Source of the DNA: CAYUCJ01 sp049282265
Lineage (GTDB): Bacteria > Desulfobacterota > DSM-4660 > Desulfatiglandales > Desulfatiglandaceae
Direction: 5' to 3'
NCBI GenBank assembly: GCA_049282265.1
Contig: JBAPTR010000111.1
Location: 1 to 12,424 of the forward strand
Length of the DNA: 12,424 nt
In this document: positions 7,349 to 12,424 of the stretch, in pieces
Layout of the letters: every line of letters begins with the position of its first letter
How positions within the stretch are numbered: position 1 is the stretch's first letter
Program-made: the position numbers and the translations under genes
Notes under the pieces: generated by a model
Told to the model about the DNA's origin: nothing
Databases searched by the model: none
The model's input: only the letters and a program-made list of their open reading frames with translations

Positions 7349-7933
7349 CTACGGACGGATTGTCTCTTCAATGTTCGCTCGGTCTTTTGGGACCAACTCC
7401 ACCGTGTCTCCTTCCAGCCTTTCCTCTGGGAGATGCTCTGGATTCCTTAACTCACGAAAGGCCTTCAGGAATCCATTGGCCCTCCTGAGATACTGAATCA
7501 TAAAGAGAAAACTACCGAAAAAAATTACACACGTGAGGGGATACTTCGGAATTTGGAGATAGGTCGGCGTAATGGTCTTGGCTTGGTAGAGATGCAAGGT
7601 GACCTCCACTCCGAACCATGTCAGGACAAGACAGACGGCTGCACCCAGCAAGGAGCTGAAGAGATTGAGGATCATCTGAAGCTTGGGCCCCAGCACGTCG
7701 AACAGGATGTCCATTTTGACATGGGCCTCCTTCCTCAATACCCAGGCAGGCGTCAAAAAAGCGATATGAAGCAGGATATACTCGTTGATTTCGATGATCC
7801 ACCCGAGTGGTCGGTTCAGAAAATACCTCGAGAAAACCATGGCGCCCACGCTCAAGGATGCAAAAGCGAGCATCACGCCGGAAACAACGAACAAAACATC
7901 GATGGTCCGATCAAAGACAGTGGAAACCTTCAT
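7349..7933 (-). CDS. dctQ: TRAP transporter small permease subunit (DctQ-like)
   Basis: The protein has 194 residues from the ATG at 7933, picked because AGAGGAGC lies just upstream. A longer frame back to 8014 would run through the inverted repeat between dctP and dctQ. Four hydrophobic segments are visible: about 11-35, 46-66, 86-110 and 130-150. DctQ marks are FSRYFLNRPLGWIIEINEY at 34-52 and KEAHVKMDILFDVLG at 68-82, then a short loop ending IPKYPLT before the last helix. It pairs with DctM in the inner membrane. The charged tail after residue 155, rich in Glu and Arg, is somewhat longer than in many relatives. It is flanked by dctP upstream and dctM downstream, as expected for a TRAP locus. 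Confidence 0.92.
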   Translation of the reverse strand: MKVSTVFDRTIDVLFVVSGVMLAFASLSVGAMVFSRYFLNRPLGWIIEINEYILLHIAFLTPAWVLRKEAHVKMDILFDVLGPKLQMILNLFSSLLGAAVCLVLTWFGVEVTLHLYQAKTITPTYLQIPKYPLTCVIFFGSFLFMIQYLRRANGFLKAFRELRNPEHLPEERLEGDTVELVPKDRANIEETIRP

Positions 7934-7937
7934 AAAC

Positions 7938-7945
7938 GCTCCTCT
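7938..7945 (-). promoter_or_regulatory. Ribosome binding site deciding the dctQ start
   Basis: The - strand reads AGAGGAGC about 5 bases before the ATG at 7933, which supports the 194-residue form over the longer frame from 8014. Confidence 0.65.
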
Positions 7946-7993
7946 GTAAGGGTCGGTATTCAGCCCAGGTTGTCCGAGATCTCGATCCTTCAT

Positions 7994-8055
7994 CCTTTCC
8001 CGAACCATGACCACCGGCTTTGGAGGTCCAGGCCGTTAGCCCGGTTCGGGAAAGG
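7994..8055 (-). repeat. Perfect 13-bp inverted repeat between dctP and dctQ
   Basis: CCTTTCCCGAACC (7994-8006) and GGTTCGGGAAAGG (8043-8055) are exact reverse complements, separated by 36 bases that can themselves fold. It lies in the 146-base gap after dctP, upstream of dctQ. No U-run follows it in the transcript direction, so it is not a simple terminator. A role in mRNA processing, or in keeping dctP mRNA more abundant than dctQM mRNA, is plausible and is known for other binding-protein operons. Confidence 0.65.
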
Positions 8056-8079
8056 TCGCTAATCGCGGTTCGGATCACT

Positions 8080-9075
8080 CTAATGCGGCATAAGCTTTCT
8101 GAAATTTGTCACGACGCTTCCAAATCTCTTCTCTTCGTCTTGCCATGAACTGTTATAAATCTTGTCATGATACCATTTAGCCATTTCCGGGGAAAACTTG
8201 TAAAACTGCACCCCCGCCTTCCTCATCGTCTCATCTGCCTTTTCCGCCTTCGCGATTTCGACGGGCACTCGTTCTACTTCGTATTTACGCATCGTGTTCA
8301 TAATGAGGTCCTGCAAATCCTTGGGAAGCTTATTCCAGCTCTTCAAGTTCATGATAAGCATCCCCGTACTCTGAAAGTAAGGATGGTCAGGGATAAACTT
8401 GGTCTTCTCGTGGCATCCCCAGGCCACCCAGGCGGCCGGCGGAACAGCGGTGATTCCATCGACCAGATGCTTCTCCATGGCGCTATAGTATTCGCTGAGT
8501 TTCAACGTCACGACACTCGCGCCCATCGCCAGCACTGCAGGACGAGCCGATCCGGCGGCTCCCAACCTCAGTCCTTTGAAGTCTTCCGGCTTTTCCACCT
8601 TTTTGGTCAGATAGGTGTAGAAATAAGTGTCCCTGCCGGGATTCGGCCTTCCCAGGTACTTGATTCCATATTTTTGATGCAGTGCATCCAGATAATCATA
8701 GACGCCATTCTTTCGTTCTTCTGCAGGTAGATAAGGGGAGAGCCTGCTTGCCGCTGCACCTGGCACGATCGCTTGATAGAAGGTGACCAGCGCCGACGCA
8801 ATATCCACGATCCCGTTACCTAGTGCGTCGCCTATATCCCGTGCAGGGAAGGTCTCCGGCCCGCCTCGATACTTGATAACCAGTTTGCCCTTGCCGCGTT
8901 CGTTGATCTTGTCAAAAAGGGCCTGTTGAAGAGATACGGTTTCAGGGTGGCTCCTGGGCAGGAAGGACGCCCAATTGAGAACCACCTCGCCGGCAAAGGA
9001 TACGCCGGGTACGGTAAAGATCGTTAAAGAGAAGGTGATACAGGTTGCAATTAAGAAAAATTTGAGCCTCGTCAT
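8080..9075 (-). CDS. dctP: TRAP transporter substrate-binding protein (DctP-like), periplasmic
   Basis: The protein has 331 residues. A signal peptide is clear: MTRLKF, a hydrophobic core to about residue 22, and likely cleavage after VSFA at 28, giving a mature periplasmic protein of about 303 residues. The body follows the DctP family: VVLNWASFLPRSHP at the mature N-terminus, DIGDALGNGIVDIA at 80-93, DFKGLRLG at 165-172, LSEYYSAMEKHLVDG at 193-207, and NLKSWNKLPKDLQDLI at 243-258. The start is backed by a strong AAGGAGGT five bases upstream (9081-9088). One oddity: the position that in most TRAP binding proteins holds the carboxylate-binding Arg (GLKIR) is Gly172 here, with Arg178 nearby. 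The ligand is unknown and may not be bound in the usual way. dctQ and dctM follow downstream. Confidence 0.93.
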   Translation of the reverse strand: MTRLKFFLIATCITFSLTIFTVPGVSFAGEVVLNWASFLPRSHPETVSLQQALFDKINERGKGKLVIKYRGGPETFPARDIGDALGNGIVDIASALVTFYQAIVPGAAASRLSPYLPAEERKNGVYDYLDALHQKYGIKYLGRPNPGRDTYFYTYLTKKVEKPEDFKGLRLGAAGSARPAVLAMGASVVTLKLSEYYSAMEKHLVDGITAVPPAAWVAWGCHEKTKFIPDHPYFQSTGMLIMNLKSWNKLPKDLQDLIMNTMRKYEVERVPVEIAKAEKADETMRKAGVQFYKFSPEMAKWYHDKIYNSSWQDEEKRFGSVVTNFRKLMPH

Positions 9076-9122
9076 ATCAGACCTCCTTAAAATGGCATCT
9101 TTGTTAATAAAATTCGTTCCCC

Positions 9123-9239
9123 CTACTCTCCTTCGAAAATCACCTCCTTCCCGGTTTGGAAAACGGTCCCATCAGCGCTGATCATGATACTCTCCTTTTT
9201 CATGCTGAAAATCGGCTGAGAAGTGTCTCCTCGTTTCAT
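9123..9239 (-). CDS. Possible small protein of 38 residues, unknown function
   Basis: A short frame lies between accC and dctP in the same direction. It starts at an ATG at 9239 with GGAGG 10 bases upstream (9250-9254) and ends in TAG, 47 bases before dctP. The product begins MKRGDTSQPIFSMKKES and ends with a DGTVFQTGKEVIFEGE stretch that has the alternating look of beta strands. It has no cysteine, no membrane segment and no signal peptide. Internal Met codons at residues 13 and 19 have no ribosome site. I do not recognise the family. Evidence for coding is the ribosome site, the position in the operon and sensible residue composition; chance remains possible. Confidence 0.42.
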   Translation of the reverse strand: MKRGDTSQPIFSMKKESIMISADGTVFQTGKEVIFEGE

Positions 9240-9303
9240 ATGGCGCTTTCCTCCGAAGTGATCTGTCCCCCAAAGGAGGGCAAAAGTTTCAACCTTCCTC
9301 TTT

Positions 9304-10659
9304 CTAAGAGCTTCGAAGCAGAATCTCTTCTACCCAGCGAGTGTTCACTTTCCCTTCCAAATAATCCGGATGCTGCAAGATCGCCTGGTGGAAGGGAATA
9401 ATCGTGTCTATTCCCGTTACAGTAAAATTGGAGAGCGCCGATGTCATCTTCTCTATCGCATGATTTCGGCTTTCCCCCCTGGTGATCAGTTTTGCGAGAA
9501 GAGAGTCGTAAAAGTGCGGGATCACATAACCAGGATAGCAATGGGTGTCCAATCGTATATCGTTCCCCTGAGGCCCAAGCCACTGTTCGATTCTTCCCGG
9601 GCACGGCCTGAAGCCATCTCGAGCCGATTCGGCGTTAATTCTGCACTCGATCGCGTGTCCATCCAGCCGTATGTCTTCCTGAGAGAAACTGATGGGCAGT
9701 CCGGAGGCCGCCCGGATTTGCTCTTTTACCAAGTCGATACCGGTGATCATTTCGGTTACGGGATGCTCTACCTGAATCCGCGTATTCATCTCCAGAAAGT
9801 AGAATCGCTGGTTGTTCTGATCCAGGATGAATTCAACCGTGCCCGCATTCTCATATTGGATATGTCGCGAAATGGTTAGCGCTGATCTGCAGATCTCTTC
9901 TCGAAGCTCGGCCGAAATCGCAGGAGATGGGGCTTCCTCGACCATTTTCTGATGGCGTCGCTGCAAGGAGCAATCGCGTTCAAAGAGGTGGACTATATTT
10001 CCAAGTTTATCCCCCAGGATCTGAACTTCGATATGCCGCACATTCGGGATAAAATGCTCAACGTATATCCGATTATCTCCAAACGCCGCTTGAGCCTCAC
10101 CCGAGGCCTCATCGAAAATCGCCTTCATATCCTTGGGCCGCTCTACGATCTTCATCCCCTTTCCGCCACCGCCGGCCGCTGCCTTCAGTAGAACCGGATA
10201 GCCTACTTCCTCGGCCTTCTTCATCGCCGACTCAGTATCGTGGACTCGTTCAGATCCCGGAATCAACGGAATGCCTATTTCACGGGCTATCTTTCGTGCC
10301 AGAATCTTGTCCCCCATTGTTCTTATGTTTTCCGCAGTTGGACCTATAAAGGTAATGCCGTTGCGCTTACATGCCTCCGGGAGCTCGGGTTGTTCGGCCA
10401 GAAAGCCATATCCGGGATGAATAGCATCTGCGCCTGTTCCCAAGGCAGCTGAAATGATCGTGCCTACTTTCAAATAACTCTCTGTTGATCTTGAAGGGCC
10501 TATACAAACTGTGCGGTCAGCGATTTGAGCGGGTAGGCTTTCCTTGTCCGCCTCTGAAACCGTCACGACCGATTCTATCCCCATGTCCCGACAGGCTCGA
10601 ATGATGCGGACGGCGATTTCCCCTCGATTGCAGATCAAAACCCGTGAAATGCCTTTCAT
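9304..10659 (-). CDS. accC: Biotin carboxylase subunit (AccC-like)
   Basis: The protein has 451 residues, the standard AccC length. It carboxylates biotin on BCCP using ATP and bicarbonate in the cytoplasm. In order: the N-terminal domain with VLICNRGEIAVRIIRAC at 7-23 and HPGYGFLAE at 81-89; the ATP-grasp with Lys118, Lys159 and the glycine loop AAGGGGKGMK at 161-170; EHFIPNVRHIEVQ at 201-213 with His209; HQKMVEEAPSP at 236-246 with Lys238; Glu276 and Glu290 as metal ligands; then MNTRIQVEHPVTE at 291-303 and Arg340 in ECRINAE. All active-site residues I can place are present, so it should be active. Its ATG overlaps the BCCP stop (ATGA), which indicates coupled translation. The same subunit could also serve a pyruvate carboxylase-type complex; the gene context, with a PycB-like carboxyltransferase, favours a non-AccA/D partner. 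Confidence 0.94.
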   Translation of the reverse strand: MKGISRVLICNRGEIAVRIIRACRDMGIESVVTVSEADKESLPAQIADRTVCIGPSRSTESYLKVGTIISAALGTGADAIHPGYGFLAEQPELPEACKRNGITFIGPTAENIRTMGDKILARKIAREIGIPLIPGSERVHDTESAMKKAEEVGYPVLLKAAAGGGGKGMKIVERPKDMKAIFDEASGEAQAAFGDNRIYVEHFIPNVRHIEVQILGDKLGNIVHLFERDCSLQRRHQKMVEEAPSPAISAELREEICRSALTISRHIQYENAGTVEFILDQNNQRFYFLEMNTRIQVEHPVTEMITGIDLVKEQIRAASGLPISFSQEDIRLDGHAIECRINAESARDGFRPCPGRIEQWLGPQGNDIRLDTHCYPGYVIPHFYDSLLAKLITRGESRNHAIEKMTSALSNFTVTGIDTIIPFHQAILQHPDYLEGKVNTRWVEEILLRSS

Positions 10660-11201
10660 GCGGTCTGCTCTCGGTTCTCATCTTCCGGAACTTCTTCAAT
10701 CACGAACAGCACCTGTTTGTACTCCACCATTTGTGTATTTTCCGCGCAGATCTTCGAAATGCGACCGCGCACGCCGGCCTTGACCGTATTGAAAAGCTTC
10801 ATCACCTCGATGATGCAAACAACATCTTCCTCGCTCACCAATTGACCCACCTCCACAAAAGGGGGAGCGTCGGGATTGGGCGCCCTATAAAAGGTTCCCA
10901 GCATGGGAGCACGAATCACCGTATGACCCTCTTCAGGAACGTCCACGTCCTTCTTCGGAGCAGGCTTTGAAAGCGGAGGCATGACCTCCTTTTCGTCCAT
11001 GGCCGGCTCCGGCTTCTTTTCAATCACCGGCGCTTTTGCGACTGCTGCAGGGGTGGGTTCCATCCCGCATCCCGATTTCATCTTTGCATATCTCTTTAGA
11101 ACGAGCTTCAGGTCGCCGCTTTCCAGGTGAACCTCATCCAAGGTCGACTCAGATACGATCTTCAGGATTTGGATGAATTCTTCCTTGTTTATCAACCCCA
11201 T
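10656..11201 (-). CDS. accB: Biotin carboxyl carrier protein (AccB-type BCCP)
   Basis: The protein has 181 residues from the ATG at 11201, chosen for the GGAGGAG six bases before it; a longer frame reaches 11249 but adds unrelated residues. The N-terminal part (1-40) is a short helical domain as in AccB, followed by an Ala/Pro-rich flexible linker at about 48-90 and the biotinyl domain at about 95-170. The domain shows APMLGTFYRAPNPDAPPF, which includes the AccB thumb, and the biotin site EVMKLF with Lys135 as the residue modified by biotin ligase. The thumb marks it as AccB-like rather than the OadA/PycB-fused type, yet the neighbouring carboxyltransferase is PycB/OadA-like. It overlaps accC by 4 bases and sits 103 bases after the carboxyltransferase gene. 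Confidence 0.92.
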   Translation of the reverse strand: MGLINKEEFIQILKIVSESTLDEVHLESGDLKLVLKRYAKMKSGCGMEPTPAAVAKAPVIEKKPEPAMDEKEVMPPLSKPAPKKDVDVPEEGHTVIRAPMLGTFYRAPNPDAPPFVEVGQLVSEEDVVCIIEVMKLFNTVKAGVRGRISKICAENTQMVEYKQVLFVIEEVPEDENREQTA

Positions 11202-11207
11202 AAAATA

Positions 11208-11214
11208 CTCCTCC
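11208..11214 (-). promoter_or_regulatory. Ribosome binding site deciding the BCCP start
   Basis: The - strand reads GGAGGAG six bases before the ATG at 11201, which supports the shorter BCCP over the frame from 11249. Confidence 0.7.
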
Positions 11215-11304
11215 ACTTCAACAAAACAGAAGAAATCGTCCCGGTCCAAGCATCAAACACCGGGAGGATTTTTAAAGAACGGCCGATACGCCCTCGCATG
11301 CGGT

Positions 11305-12424
11305 TCACGCCTGTCGGGTATCTTGGTATCTTATGCTGAGCCGCCCTTTTTGAATTCGGACGGTTTTGATGTCACGCCGCTTGCTCAATTCCTGAACCAA
11401 AGCAGCCAAGGGCTTTTTCACCACCGGATGTGCATTGATGACCTTCTTGTTTTGATAGAAATTCGCCATCGTCTCCCGTGTGTTGAATATATGCAACAGC
11501 ATCTCTTCATCCGATTTGAAAGGTCCCTGCTCGGCTCGCACTCTTTTAAGAAAGGGCTCATCAAAATTCTTCGACGGGTCGATAGGCTCCTTTTCCCCGC
11601 CAGCAAGTATACGATCCATCACATTGGGATCGATAGGAGCTGCAGGCTTTCCGTATGCCCCCCTTACGTACAGATTTAACTCCTGGGGTACGGTACGATA
11701 ACGCTCTCCTTCAATGACATTAAAAACGGCCTGCACGCCCACCAACTGGGAAAAGGGTGTGACCATGACCGGATAGCCGAGTTCACCTCGCACGACGGCG
11801 GCTTCCTCGAGCACCTCCGGCATCTTGTGGATGAGGCCCAGTTCCGACAGTTGATTTTCCAGATTGGACATCATGCCCCCGGGAATCTGATGGGCCGCGA
11901 AGCTTCTATACTTTTCCTGGTCAAACTGTACCGCGCGTCCGAGAGGCTTCCCCTCCTGGTAAGCGCTACAGTAGAAGTAATCGTCGATCTCCCTGACGCG
12001 CCGTTCATTGACACCCACCCGAATCCCGAGTTCACGAGCTGCAGCAAGCATGTGAATGGATGCAGGGAGCGAGTATCCATAGGCGAGGGGAAGGGTAACG
12101 GTCTTGAGGGAGTCGATGCCGACGTCCATGGCCTCCCGATAGCAATCGGCCGAGATCCCGGTGTTGGAATGGGCAAAAAATGCCAGCTTCGCCTTTCCCT
12201 CCAGGGCACGCCGCACGGTTTCAACCAGGGACCGAAGTCTCTCCGGCAGCAATACCCCGCAGGGGTCTGACAAGTTGACCACGTCGACACCCAGATTGAT
12301 CAAGACCTTCGCCTTCTCCGCATAATAGTCGTCCGTATGCACCGGACTCTCATTGAACGAGAGCAGAGCGGTCGTTCGAAGACCCAGCTGTTTGGCCACC
12401 TGGAAGTGCCACTCGATGATGTCC
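11305..12424 (-). CDS. Carboxyltransferase of the PycB/OadA/transcarboxylase-5S family, 5' truncated by window edge, metal site altered
   Basis: The frame is open to the right edge: codons before the GTG at 12399 read DIIEWHFQ, and the sequence there already matches the middle of the family barrel, so the gene starts outside the window. About 372 residues are visible. Family marks are FNESPVHTDDYY, DPCGVLLPERL, HSNTG, AHQIPGGMMSNLENQL, VTPFSQLVGVQAVFNVIEGERY and a C-terminal PYC_OADA domain ending near RYQDTRQA. Such enzymes move carboxyl between biotin and a keto acid or acyl-CoA. Counting from GTG as residue 1, the position of the carbamylated metal-binding Lys is Ser44 (NLSD), that of the first metal His is Phe75, and the second His is kept (His77). 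The spacing of 31 and 33 residues equals that of transcarboxylase 5S (K184, H215, H217), so the alignment is gap-free. Function is therefore uncertain although fold and context are clear. Confidence 0.87.
   Translation of the reverse strand, partial: DIIEWHFQVAKQLGLRTTALLSFNESPVHTDDYYAEKAKVLINLGVDVVNLSDPCGVLLPERLRSLVETVRRALEGKAKLAFFAHSNTGISADCYREAMDVGIDSLKTVTLPLAYGYSLPASIHMLAAARELGIRVGVNERRVREIDDYFYCSAYQEGKPLGRAVQFDQEKYRSFAAHQIPGGMMSNLENQLSELGLIHKMPEVLEEAAVVRGELGYPVMVTPFSQLVGVQAVFNVIEGERYRTVPQELNLYVRGAYGKPAAPIDPNVMDRILAGGEKEPIDPSKNFDEPFLKRVRAEQGPFKSDEEMLLHIFNTRETMANFYQNKKVINAHPVVKKPLAALVQELSKRRDIKTVRIQKGRLSIRYQDTRQA

Noticed and set aside
6819..7496. 225-residue + strand reading frame opposite dctM/dctQ
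   Set aside because: It lies antisense to two clear TRAP genes, is rich in Asp, His and Gln as expected from antisense of membrane proteins, and shows no family motif.
7934..8014. Longer DctQ starting at 8014
   Set aside because: It would put the inverted repeat inside the coding region and adds a charged, non-family leader; the AGAGGAG site supports 7933.
11173..11679. 168-residue + strand reading frame opposite the carboxyltransferase
   Set aside because: It is antisense to a strongly conserved gene and has no recognisable domain or ribosome site.

Overview
The window reads as a catabolic gene neighbourhood from an anaerobic, probably sulfate-reducing or syntrophic bacterium. Desulfobacterota is my best guess. 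It rests on the mix of a LarA-family protein, an acyl-CoA dehydrogenase, a TRAP transporter and a split biotin carboxylase system, and on moderate GC content. No rRNA or marker gene confirms it. Almost all of the DNA is coding. I saw no tRNA, rRNA, CRISPR array, transposase or phage gene.

Left part, 1-5759. The + strand opens with the C-terminal part of a LarA-like (nickel lactate racemase family) protein cut by the window edge, followed by an acyl-CoA dehydrogenase. A FabG-like short-chain reductase lies convergent to these on the - strand. Divergent from it, across a regulatory-looking gap of about 380 bases, are two + strand serine hydrolases: a small EstC-like alpha/beta hydrolase and a CocE/NonD (X-Pro dipeptidyl-peptidase S15-like) hydrolase.

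Middle, 5760-5924. A short structured spacer with an imperfect direct repeat and hairpins separates the convergent CocE and dctM genes.

Right part, 5925-12424, all on the - strand and probably one operon. In transcription order it holds a carboxyltransferase of the PycB/OadA family (start beyond the window), a BCCP (AccB type), a biotin carboxylase (AccC), a possible 38-residue small protein, and a three-part TRAP transporter (DctP, DctQ, DctM). BCCP and AccC overlap by 4 bases. A perfect 13-bp inverted repeat sits between dctP and dctQ.

A reasonable reading, which is inference, is that hydrolases release or modify a substrate, the TRAP transporter imports it, and the carboxylase plus the dehydrogenase, reductase and LarA-like enzymes process it. 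The most striking feature is a pair of departures in the - strand operon. The carboxyltransferase has Ser and Phe where its family has the carbamylated Lys and one metal-binding His. The TRAP binding protein has Gly where most relatives have the carboxylate-binding Arg. Together they hint at unusual substrate chemistry.
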